Source: Coriobacteriia bacterium (GTDB taxonomy: Bacteria; Actinomycetota; Coriobacteriia; Coriobacteriales; QAMH01). Taken from it: 14,294 nt of DNA. Where the stretch lies: positions 1-14,294 of the forward strand of contig CAAEKX010000295.1 in assembly GCA_900756605.1 (NCBI GenBank), given 5' to 3'. A model generated the notes under the pieces. The model was given only the letters and a program-made list of their open reading frames with translations. It ran no database searches and had not been told where the DNA came from. Numbering within the stretch: the first letter of the stretch is position 1; each line of letters opens with the position of its first letter. Below, in pieces: positions 6,200-12,136 of the stretch. The translations under genes were made by a program, and so were the position numbers.

Positions 6200-6970
6200 A
6201 TGCAAAAGATAGCCGATGGCGTATATGCGCTTGAGCTCGAGATGGAGAGACTGGGCCAGACAAGCAAGATATATCCGCTGCTTGTATCTGATGAAAAAGG
6301 CTCTGTTCTGATAGATGCCGGATTACCGACTTCTATTCCCGAAATCGAAGAGCAGCTGAGTGAGATCGATATGACGACAATGGATATTGATGCCTTGATC
6401 CTCACGCATCAGGATCTCGACCATATCGGCGGTCTGCCTGGTCTTGTTGCCCTTGCCAGTGAAGGAACTGATGTTATATGCCATGAAGCTGAGAAGCCCT
6501 TTATCGAAGGAACGGAGCAGTTCGGCAGACTCAACCCCGAGAATCTCAAAACCACACTCGACTCCATGCCGGAAAGCCTTCGTGATGAGATGCAGAAACT
6601 GGTAGTCGAAGCAAAGGCATATAAGGGCGTTGCCGTCACGAAGACTGTTGAAGACGGGGATGTTCTTCCTTTTGGTGGAGGCATTACCGTAATCCATACA
6701 CCAGGCCACACCGAAGGCCATATATGCCTCTACCTGAACAAGAATGGAATACTTGTCGCTGGGGACGAGCTCGATTTGGTCGATGACGAATTGCTCGGCC
6801 CCAAACATGGTCTTTCAGCTGACGAAGGCGAGGCATATGCTTCGATATCCAAGCTGACCAAGTATGATATCGAAGACGTGTTGTGTTACCACGGAGGGCT
6901 TTTTGCAGGAGATGCTCGAGAGCGTATTGCAGGACTTGTGAATGAGACCCTCAACGATGAAGAAGGATAA
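6200..6970 (+). CDS. Metallo-beta-lactamase-fold hydrolase
   Basis: A 256-residue single-domain protein, with GGGAGGAGG before the ATG. Metal-binding landmarks appear in order: H70-Q-D72-L-D74-H75-IGG, TPGH170, AGD189 and YH231. The canonical HxHxDH motif reads HxDxDH here, with the second histidine replaced by aspartate; I recall this variant from a subgroup of bacterial family members, so the site may still bind two metals. Likely reactions are hydrolysis of a thioester, lactone or ester; the family does not fix the substrate. It lies between the alpha/beta hydrolase (18-base gap) and a MarR gene (14-base gap) on the same strand, so it probably acts on the same pathway, for example releasing an acid from an activated intermediate. 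Confidence 0.92.
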   Translation: MQKIADGVYALELEMERLGQTSKIYPLLVSDEKGSVLIDAGLPTSIPEIEEQLSEIDMTTMDIDALILTHQDLDHIGGLPGLVALASEGTDVICHEAEKPFIEGTEQFGRLNPENLKTTLDSMPESLRDEMQKLVVEAKAYKGVAVTKTVEDGDVLPFGGGITVIHTPGHTEGHICLYLNKNGILVAGDELDLVDDELLGPKHGLSADEGEAYASISKLTKYDIEDVLCYHGGLFAGDARERIAGLVNETLNDEEG

Positions 6971-6984
6971 GACGGGAAGGCTCC

Positions 6985-7473
6985 ATGACAAATAGTGCGG
7001 ACAGGGTAAAAGACGAGAAACTTCGTATCGAGCTTCTGCAAACCATATTCAAGTTCAAGAAGCTTGCCAATTCCGGGTTGGGAATGAGACCGACGGACGG
7101 GAAGCAAGATATCAGCCTTGCCGAATTCATGCTACTAAGGGCCGTGGACGATAACTCGGCCGACAACCCTTCGAATGTGAGTCCAACGGATATCGGGCAG
7201 TTTCTCTCCGTCACAAAAGGTGCGGTGTCGCAGATGCTGCGTTCGCTTGAGGAAAAGGGCTTCATCACGCGTACCCTTTCACGCGAGAACAGGCGCAATA
7301 CGTTGGTTCTGCTCACGCCGAAGGGACGCGAACTGCTCGGCGACGAAGAGAACGAATTCAATGCAAAGCTCGACGCCCTCATAGAAACGATAGGGCGCGA
7401 GGACATCGAAGAGTTGATCGCCATAGTCGAAAGGCTGACGGAGGTCCTCGATACACCGCAGTTCATGGAATGA
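6985..7473 (+). CDS. MarR-family transcriptional regulator
   Basis: A 162-residue protein of typical MarR length. Residues about 43-115 form the winged helix-turn-helix: a helix around LAEFMLLRAV, the recognition part SPTDIGQFLSVTKGAVSQMLRSLEEKG, and the wing around ITRTLSRENRRNTLVLLTPKGREL. The flanking helices would form the dimer. The start ATG at 6985 has GGGAAGG 7 bases upstream. MarR proteins usually repress their own operon and let go when a phenolic or other aromatic ligand binds, which suits its place inside a set of hydrolase and nitroreductase genes. No separate promoter is evident, so it likely regulates the transcript it is part of through the region near 4885-4928; the sequence does not prove this. 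Confidence 0.95.
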   Translation: MTNSADRVKDEKLRIELLQTIFKFKKLANSGLGMRPTDGKQDISLAEFMLLRAVDDNSADNPSNVSPTDIGQFLSVTKGAVSQMLRSLEEKGFITRTLSRENRRNTLVLLTPKGRELLGDEENEFNAKLDALIETIGREDIEELIAIVERLTEVLDTPQFME

Positions 7474-7527
7474 GCCTGTTCGTCTTTGGCGTCAGGCTTC
7501 CCACCCTTCAGTAAGGAGAAGCACAGT

Positions 7528-8187
7528 ATGGATATGAAACAAGCCATGTCCGAGAGGCACATGGTTCGCAAATACACCGATAAGCCAATTTCGATCGAGG
7601 TCGCACAGGAGATTAATGAGCACCTCAGTGATGTCAACGCGAAATACAGCACCGATATCCAATTGATAAGAAATGACAACACTGCCTTCAATGCGGCTAT
7701 CAAGCTCGTTTTAGCCAAGGGCGTGCGAAACTACTTCATCCTCGCCGGAAAAGCCGCTCCCGATTTGCGCGAGCGGCTGGGAATGGCAGGAGCCGATCTC
7801 ATGCTGTTCTGTCAAACGCTCGGACTGAATACCTGGTGGGTAGGTGGTACGTATAGCCATGCCAAGATGGCGCAAAAGGCACCTGGCAATGAAGTAATCG
7901 GCATCATTGCCGTCGGCTACGGAGCCACGCAGGGAAAGCCGCACAAGTCGAAGTCTCCCCAAGAGGTCGCAACATACGAAGGCCCCGAACCCGAATGGTT
8001 CAAGAATGGTGTCAAGGCTGCGCTCCTTGCCCCAACCGCTCTCGATAAACAGGCATTCGAGATAAAGGGTGTTGGAGACGAGGTTTCCATCACGTACGAA
8101 CCAGGAACATTCTCGGGCGAAGACCTCGGCCTGGTGAAGTATCACTTTGCGTTAGGAGCAGGCGATCATCCATTCAGTTGGCAATGA
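7528..8187 (+). CDS. Nitroreductase-family flavoprotein, TM1586 type
   Basis: A 219-residue protein that, unlike two-subunit-swapped nitroreductases, shows the single-chain tandem layout of the TM1586 group. Features are an N-terminal RHMVRKY flavin-phosphate-binding stretch (10-16), GVRNYFILAG, LGLNTWWVGGTY (98-109), GYGATQGKPHKSK (130-142), WFKNGVKAALLAPTALDKQ (157-174) and DLGLVKYHF near the end. It binds FMN and would use NAD(P)H to reduce nitro groups, quinones or activated double bonds; the physiological substrate is unknown. I chose ATG 7528 because AAGGAGAA lies 7 bases upstream; a TTG at 7486 would add 14 residues without family similarity. It is the last gene of the hydrolase operon, followed by a hairpin. 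Confidence 0.92.
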   Translation: MDMKQAMSERHMVRKYTDKPISIEVAQEINEHLSDVNAKYSTDIQLIRNDNTAFNAAIKLVLAKGVRNYFILAGKAAPDLRERLGMAGADLMLFCQTLGLNTWWVGGTYSHAKMAQKAPGNEVIGIIAVGYGATQGKPHKSKSPQEVATYEGPEPEWFKNGVKAALLAPTALDKQAFEIKGVGDEVSITYEPGTFSGEDLGLVKYHFALGAGDHPFSWQ

Positions 8188-8194
8188 TGGCTGG

Positions 8195-8228
8195 ATGAGA
8201 CAAAAGTGTCCCGGTGACATTGTCTCAT
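8195..8228. terminator. Nested inverted repeat between convergent genes, probable bidirectional terminator
   Basis: ATGAGACAA (8195-8203) pairs perfectly with TTGTCTCAT (8220-8228). Inside, TGTC (8207-8210) pairs with GACA (8216-8219) around CCGGT. The element fills almost the whole gap between the stop codons of the nitroreductase (8187) and rlmH (8230). The T-run is short, so termination strength is uncertain. A dispersed repeat is possible. Confidence 0.6.
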
Positions 8229-8229
8229 T

Positions 8230-8667
8230 TCACTTATGGTAGGGCTCGCCGCGCATGATCTTGAAGGCACGATAGACCTGCTCGAGCAACACCACACGGG
8301 CAAGGTTATGCGGTAGCGTAATCTGACCGAACGAGAGCGTCTCGTCCGCACGCCCGTAGACGGATTCGTTCACGCCGTCAGAACCGCCGATGCAAAACGC
8401 GATATCGCTTGTTCCACGCGTCATCAGCTCCTCGAGACGTTGTGATATGCCCTCGCTCGAACGCTGTTTCCCTTCGATTGCGAGCAGGATGAGGTATGCG
8501 TCTCCCGCCGCTCGGATGATCTCGTCACTCTCGAAATCGATGCCCTTGTCGGGAATCTCGATGATACGCAACTTCGTATAACCGCCAAGGCGCTTCGCGT
8601 ATTCCGCTACCGCATCCTTCCAGAAGCGCTCCTTGAGCTTGCCTACGGCTATGACCGTTATTCCCAT
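8230..8667 (-). CDS. rlmH: 23S rRNA (pseudouridine1915-N3)-methyltransferase RlmH
   Basis: A 145-residue protein, close to the family norm of about 155-160. It matches RlmH along its whole length: the N-terminal strand ITVIAVGKLKERFWK, the central LLAIEGKQRSSEG, the SAM-binding knot motif FCIGGSDGVN (91-100) and the C-terminal block LPHNLARVVLLEQVYRAF followed by PYH. RlmH is a homodimeric SPOUT methyltransferase that methylates pseudouridine 1915 of helix 69 in assembled 70S ribosomes. The start ATG at 8667 has AGGAG 6 bases upstream. The open frame continues another 194 codons upstream, but that part is antisense to a real gene and is not coding. It is divergent from the trigger-factor-like gene, with overlapping promoters. 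Confidence 0.97.
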   Translation of the reverse strand: MGITVIAVGKLKERFWKDAVAEYAKRLGGYTKLRIIEIPDKGIDFESDEIIRAAGDAYLILLAIEGKQRSSEGISQRLEELMTRGTSDIAFCIGGSDGVNESVYGRADETLSFGQITLPHNLARVVLLEQVYRAFKIMRGEPYHK

Positions 8668-8697
8668 GCGTGCTCCTACTTTCATCGTGACCAATAC

Positions 8698-8705
8698 AGT
8701 ATAAT
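8698..8705. promoter_or_regulatory. Overlapping divergent -10 boxes for rlmH and the trigger-factor-like gene
   Basis: TATAAT at 8700-8705 reads rightward, about 41 bases before the ATG at 8746. TATACT on the minus strand (8703-8698) reads leftward, about 31 bases before the rlmH ATG. The two boxes overlap, so only one promoter could be occupied at a time. Both have weak -35 boxes at the expected spacing. Confidence 0.5.
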
Positions 8706-8745
8706 CATGGGCTGTTATACATATCGACATCACAGAGGATCCATC

Positions 8746-9522
8746 ATGGCAAATCAGCGTTACACCCTGACTTCGTACGACCCCATCTACGTCGTTGCCG
8801 AGGAGGTCAGGATTCCCGAGGAGGCCGTCCGCAAGACCGCCCTTCGTTGGCTCGAGCTCAACGTCTGCAAGGAAGGCGAAACGCCCAAGCTCAACGACCA
8901 GTGGATTGCGAAGCACGTCGAGGACCTCAACACCGTCGAGGAGCTCCTCATCTTCATCCGCTACAACATGTACAAGGACAACGTCGAGGTCCAGCAGCTT
9001 GCCGATCAAAACGTCATCTGCCGCGAGCTTGCCACGCGCCTCGTCGAGGACCTGCCGCAAGATCTCGTCGAGGAGGCGCTTTACGCATCGGCATATCGTC
9101 TCGAGGAAATGCTCCGCATGAACGGCCTGCAGAAGAAGGACTACTGCGAGCAGCGCGGCATCTCCGAAGAGCAGCTCGATGCCGAGGTGCGCGAGAACAC
9201 CATCGAAAGCCTCAAGGAGGACTCGGCGCTCGCCGCTTGGGCAGACCATGCGAACTACACGCTCTCAGCCGAGGACTTCTACGAGATCATCCCGGGCGAC
9301 TCCGTGCAGGACAAGGCCTATAAGCGCCGCCAGATCGAGCTCGAGGGAAGAATGCCCCAGATGGAGGAGTACGCGCTCAAGGCCAAGGCCCTGCGCGATG
9401 TCATGGAAAACGCCATGATCAAGCGTACGCCAGACGATAAGGAATGGATGCGCTACGGTGATACGAGCAAGGACGTCCTTGACGCCAACAAGCAGTTCCC
9501 CGACAGCTTCATCTCGCTGTAA
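8746..9522 (+). CDS. Trigger-factor C-domain-like protein lacking the ribosome-binding domain
   Basis: A 258-residue protein with start ATG 8746 (AGAGGA about 7 bases upstream). From about residue 48 it follows the C-terminal chaperone part of trigger factor: PKLNDQWIAKHVEDLNTVEEL aligns with PELDEEFLAKI-GATSLDDL at about 255-274 of the tig product in this window, then VEDLPQDLVEE aligns with the conserved VPxxxV region. The segment at 117-160 has the LKxxGLxxxDYxExxGxSEEQLxxEV pattern of the arm helices. It has no GFRxGKxP ribosome-docking loop and no recognisable peptidyl-prolyl isomerase domain; residues 1-45 match nothing I know. It may be a holdase-type chaperone or a partner of trigger factor. 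It lies convergent with tig, separated by a shared terminator. Confidence 0.75.
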   Translation: MANQRYTLTSYDPIYVVAEEVRIPEEAVRKTALRWLELNVCKEGETPKLNDQWIAKHVEDLNTVEELLIFIRYNMYKDNVEVQQLADQNVICRELATRLVEDLPQDLVEEALYASAYRLEEMLRMNGLQKKDYCEQRGISEEQLDAEVRENTIESLKEDSALAAWADHANYTLSAEDFYEIIPGDSVQDKAYKRRQIELEGRMPQMEEYALKAKALRDVMENAMIKRTPDDKEWMRYGDTSKDVLDANKQFPDSFISL

Positions 9523-9548
9523 GCACTCACGACTTCAGCTAAACATGA

Positions 9549-9578
9549 GAAGGAGGCCCGCTTATGCGGGCCTCCTTC
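9549..9578. terminator. Bidirectional terminator between the trigger-factor-like gene and tig
   Basis: A perfect 13-bp G+C-rich stem (arms 9549-9561 and 9566-9578) around TTAT. It lies 26 bases after the stop of the rightward gene and 25 bases after the stop of the leftward tig gene. T-tracts on both sides are short. Position and perfect symmetry support a shared terminator. Confidence 0.85.
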
Positions 9579-9603
9579 GTTAGCGTGCTTACGAAGCGAA
9601 GAA

Positions 9604-10905
9604 CTATTCGACAACCGTGATGTCAGCCGTCTTGGCAAGCCAGCGAGCAGCCATGGACTGGCGGCACATCTTGCGCAGGTCCGCCATGCGGTGAGCCTCC
9701 TTGAGCTCGGCGATCTGGGCCTCCGCGTCATCGACCCCGGAAAGCTCCCGAGCGATGTCCTCGTCGGTGACCTCCCAGCCCTTCTCCTTGAAGAGGGCCT
9801 CGAGCGCCATGTCACGCTTGGCGCGATCGATGGACTCCTGGTTGACCTCTTCCTGCATCTTCTCTGCCTCGACGTTGTTCTTGAGCATCCAGTCCTGCAG
9901 ACCAGTGCCCTCCTTCTGAAGCCGCTGCATGAGCTCGCGACTCACGTTGTCGCGCATGAAATCGACGTAGTACTCGGGAACCTCACCCTCGAAGCGCTCG
10001 ATGAGGGCGTCTACGACCTTCTGCTCGAGCAGCTTGGGCAGCTCACGATCCTTCTGCATGTTGATAGTCATCTTCATCTGATCGTGCAGGTCATCAAGGC
10101 TCGTGGCACCAATCTTGGCGAGAAACTCCTCGTCAAGCTCCGGCAGAACGCGTTTGCGAATCTGCTTGACCTCGACATTGGCATGCAGGTTGCCATCGCC
10201 AAGTTCCGGACGCTCCTCCTGGCCCTTCGCGTCAAAATCGAAGTCGAGCGTGTAGCCAATCTTGCTGCCGATAACATGCTCATCGAAGCTCTCGGGCATG
10301 GAGCCGCCACCGATGCTGAGCATGCGCTCGACATCGTTGAGGCCCGGGATGACGGCGCCATCGTTCATGATGGTCATTCTGACGGTGACGTAGTCCCCGT
10401 CTTCGACCTCGTAGTCCGGGTCATCGATAACATCGTAGTTATAGTAGACGCTCAGCAGCTCATCGATCTGAGTCTCGATTTCTGCCTCAGTTGCCTCATT
10501 GGGCGGCATTTCGATCGAGACCTCGTCGTAACTCGAGAGCGTGCCCTCTGGCGGAACCGGACCCGATATCGTGAAGGTAAAGGGCTGGTTCTCGGCAGGA
10601 ATCTTCTCAAGGTTAAACTGCGGATCACCGATGAAAAGCACGTCGGCATCGTCAAGCAAAGCAGGCGCCTCGCCGTTAACGATATCCTCGGCAATGCGGG
10701 CGAATACCATATTGTGGCCGCCTGCTTCGCGTTCGATAACTTCGCGCGGAGCCTTACCCTTGCGAAATCCCGGGATTTCGTTCTTGGCAAGCTCCTTGAA
10801 CGCTTTGTCGATATAGGTGTTGACCTCGTCCGCGCTTGCGGTCATGGTCACGACCATCTCCTGCACCGCATCATCGGACTCGCGTGTGATATCTGTGATT
10901 TCCAA
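9604..10905 (-). CDS. tig: Trigger factor, ribosome-associated chaperone
   Basis: A 433-residue protein, the usual length. Residues 1-115 form the ribosome-binding domain with the signature GFRKGKAP at 46-53, which docks at ribosomal protein L23. About 165-245 is the FKBP-like isomerase domain (VEDGDYVTVRM, VIGSKIGYTLDFDF), and about 255-430 is the helical C-terminal chaperone domain. It binds nascent chains at the ribosome exit tunnel. Translation begins at TTG 10905: GGGGAG lies 5 bases upstream and the protein reads in family register from the first residue (EITDI). It lies 34 bases downstream of the 111-residue gene and probably shares its transcript, a transcript without the clpP/clpX genes that often follow tig elsewhere; instead it ends at the hairpin at 9549-9578. 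Confidence 0.97.
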   Translation of the reverse strand: MEITDITRESDDAVQEMVVTMTASADEVNTYIDKAFKELAKNEIPGFRKGKAPREVIEREAGGHNMVFARIAEDIVNGEAPALLDDADVLFIGDPQFNLEKIPAENQPFTFTISGPVPPEGTLSSYDEVSIEMPPNEATEAEIETQIDELLSVYYNYDVIDDPDYEVEDGDYVTVRMTIMNDGAVIPGLNDVERMLSIGGGSMPESFDEHVIGSKIGYTLDFDFDAKGQEERPELGDGNLHANVEVKQIRKRVLPELDEEFLAKIGATSLDDLHDQMKMTINMQKDRELPKLLEQKVVDALIERFEGEVPEYYVDFMRDNVSRELMQRLQKEGTGLQDWMLKNNVEAEKMQEEVNQESIDRAKRDMALEALFKEKGWEVTDEDIARELSGVDDAEAQIAELKEAHRMADLRKMCRQSMAARWLAKTADITVVE

Positions 10906-10939
10906 CTTGTCTCCCCAAACGTATATGGAACAGCGCGGG

Positions 10940-11275
10940 TTAGTCGCGGTAATTGCCCGCAGGATCGACCTTCCTGCGCAGGGAAAGCTCGTCGGAGTGA
11001 AGAATGACGTAGCGCATGCCCTTGAGCGTGACGATGAGGTTCACGACCTCATGCGAGCCGGCGCCGCCATGGTTATACAGCTGGTAGGTAAGAACCTCGC
11101 GATCGATCATAGGCTGATAGATGGGAGAGCCGTCCACCTTCTCGCGCAGCAAAATGGTTGGCTGACGACCAAGCTCCTCCTGGCGCAACGCGATGTTATA
11201 CAGGATGTCCTCCTGCTCCTCGGTCAAACGACCAAGCTCCTCAATCTCTGCAATGATCTCTGCTTCAGTTGACAT
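10940..11275 (-). CDS. Conserved-looking hypothetical protein upstream of tig
   Basis: A 111-residue protein with start ATG 11275 and an ideal AGGAGG about 7 bases upstream. The first 35 residues are strongly acidic and helical (STEAEIIAEIEELGRLTEEQEDIL), perhaps a coiled coil or helical hairpin. The rest, with ILLREKVDGSPIYQP, LTYQLYNHGGAGSHEV and a basic end, looks like a small mixed alpha/beta domain. No cysteines, no membrane segment, no signal. I do not recognise the family. It precedes tig by 34 bases in the same direction, so a role linked to translation or protein quality control is possible but unproven. A -10 box lies 33 bases before the start. Confidence 0.75.
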   Translation of the reverse strand: MSTEAEIIAEIEELGRLTEEQEDILYNIALRQEELGRQPTILLREKVDGSPIYQPMIDREVLTYQLYNHGGAGSHEVVNLIVTLKGMRYVILHSDELSLRRKVDPAGNYRD

Positions 11276-11307
11276 GTATGCCCTCCTAGAATTGGCGCAA
11301 TGCCGGT

Positions 11308-11313
11308 AGTATA
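11308..11313 (-). promoter_or_regulatory. Candidate -10 box of the small gene-tig operon
   Basis: TATACT on the minus strand ends 32 bases before the ATG at 11275, which would give a short leader. The -35 position holds only A+T-rich sequence (around 11331-11336) with poor agreement to consensus, so the call rests on the -10 box and the location between a terminator and a gene start. Confidence 0.45.
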
Positions 11314-11340
11314 ACGCGGCACGCGTCCATTAAATACTGA

Positions 11341-11372
11341 AAGGGCCCGATACGGTTAGATATCGGGCCCTT
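11341..11372 (-). terminator. Terminator of molybdoenzyme unit 2
   Basis: AAGGGCCCGATA (11341-11352) and TATCGGGCCCTT (11361-11372) form a perfect 12-bp stem with an 8-base loop. It starts 20 bases after the stop of the 91-residue gene (11393) in the direction of transcription. On the minus strand it is followed by TCAGTATTT, only a moderate T-rich tail. Confidence 0.8.
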
Positions 11373-11392
11373 ACAGGTTTGATGGCGAAATG

Positions 11393-11668
11393 TTAGATGC
11401 CAGCGTAACCCTTGGAAGGATCGCTGCCGCCAACGCCTTCGATGCTGTCGCCAGCCTCATTGCCAGTGCGCTTCGTGGAGGTGTAGCCACCCCAAGCGCG
11501 GGCGATGAACTTATCCTTTACCCAGAAGATCTGAGCCTTCATGAGATCGGCCTGCGAAACACCCTCTTCGGCCATGGCCTCATCCTTGCTCTTGCCTTCG
11601 GCAACGAGCTTGTTGAGGATTTCAGCGGCCTCAGGGGCATCGAGAGCCAAGAACTCTTCAGGTGTCAT
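11393..11668 (-). CDS. 91-residue small protein, third gene of molybdoenzyme unit 2
   Basis: Starts at ATG 11668 with TAGGAGGAAA 6 bases upstream. Residues 1-55 are predicted helical, and the stretch around KSKDEAMAEEGVSQADLMKAQ (26-46) has the look of a short helix-turn-helix-like bundle; the glycine-rich tail from about 59 (WGGYTSTKRTGN to GVGGSDPSKGYAGI) seems flexible. It has no cysteine, no signal and no membrane segment, and I recognise no family. It follows the cysteine-poor small-subunit gene by 88 bases with a hairpin between, and a terminator comes right after it, so it is the distal gene of the operon. It is not similar in sequence to the 72-residue protein of unit 1, although it has the same place in the operon. 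Confidence 0.75.
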   Translation of the reverse strand: MTPEEFLALDAPEAAEILNKLVAEGKSKDEAMAEEGVSQADLMKAQIFWVKDKFIARAWGGYTSTKRTGNEAGDSIEGVGGSDPSKGYAGI

Positions 11669-11702
11669 ATGGGTTTCCTCCTAATCGTCTGTAATCTAAT
11701 TC

Positions 11703-11734
11703 TAGGCCTGGCCAGCCGTAACCGGCCAGGCCTA
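11703..11734 (-). repeat. Intercistronic hairpin in molybdoenzyme unit 2
   Basis: The arms TAGGCCTGGCC (11703-11713) and GGCCAGGCCTA (11724-11734) are perfect 11-base inverted repeats with a 10-base loop, located between the small-subunit gene stop (11757) and the start of the 91-residue gene (11668). There is little T-run on the minus strand, so it may be a partial terminator or an RNA-stabilising stem that sets the ratio of upstream to downstream gene products. Confidence 0.65.
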
Positions 11735-11756
11735 TTCTAGCTTATCCAGGCTCTAA

Positions 11757-12116
11757 TTAGAGCTGGAACAGACACATCGGGCGGTCAAACTCCTTCATCT
11801 TGGCAATCATCTCATCGAGCGTGCCGTAATACATGGAGTGCGACTCTTCCACCTGGACTGCCAGGGGACGCTGGCCGGCCTTGTCGCCGCCGGTGCCCCA
11901 GTGCTGCGAGAAGATGCAGGTCGGAATGGGAAGGTAGATCCACTCCCAATCGTCACCGTCGTTGCCCTCGCCGACCTTGAACGGGCCGACTTCAACTTCC
12001 TTGATAGCAAACTGATCAAGGGGAAGACCGAGCTCTTCCTTGCAGGCGATTTCTGCGGCGTGGTTGCCAGAGAAGAAGGTGTAGTCAACCAGCAGTGCGT
12101 ACTTCTGATCTGCCAT
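11757..12116 (-). CDS. Cysteine-depleted relative of the ferredoxin-type electron-transfer subunit
   Basis: A 119-residue protein (ATG 12116, AAGGAAG about 9 bases upstream), 20 bases downstream of the molybdoenzyme gene. It aligns with the 138-residue ferredoxin subunit of unit 1: ALLVDYTFFSGNHAAEIAC against GLLIDYYYCTGCRSCEVAC, DQFAIK against GQFGIK, YLPIPT against YVPIPT, and MYYGTLDEM against MRYGTLEEL. Yet C12, C15 and C18 correspond to F15, N18 and A21, and only C22 is kept (C25). The second cluster region keeps no cysteine in register; only C67 and C115 occur elsewhere. It cannot bind two [4Fe-4S] clusters in the usual way. The frame is intact and compact, with clean ribosome-binding site and stop, so it is not a decaying pseudogene. 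It is probably a structural or substrate-gating subunit of the partner molybdoenzyme. Confidence 0.85.
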   Translation of the reverse strand: MADQKYALLVDYTFFSGNHAAEIACKEELGLPLDQFAIKEVEVGPFKVGEGNDGDDWEWIYLPIPTCIFSQHWGTGGDKAGQRPLAVQVEESHSMYYGTLDEMIAKMKEFDRPMCLFQL

Positions 12117-12136
12117 TTAAGTAACTTCCTTTCTTA

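Noticed and set aside
8668..9249. 194-codon N-terminal extension of rlmH
   Set aside because: RlmH begins at residue ITVIAVG after the ATG at 8667, which has its own AGGAG; the extension is antisense to the trigger-factor-like gene.
9575..9596. Second small hairpin CTTCGT/ACGAAG next to the tig terminator
   Set aside because: Only 6 pairs with a 10-base loop and it shares bases with the much stronger 13-bp stem; likely chance.
9691..11007. 438-codon plus-strand open frame
   Set aside because: It is exactly antisense to trigger factor and the small upstream gene, matches no family, and is explained by the codon bias of the real genes on the other strand.
11757..12116. Reading the cysteine-poor subunit as a frameshifted or decaying ferredoxin gene
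   Set aside because: Homology to the unit-1 subunit continues in a single frame from near the start to about residue 105, with no stop or shift, and the start and stop are well placed; substitutions, not frame damage, removed the cysteines.
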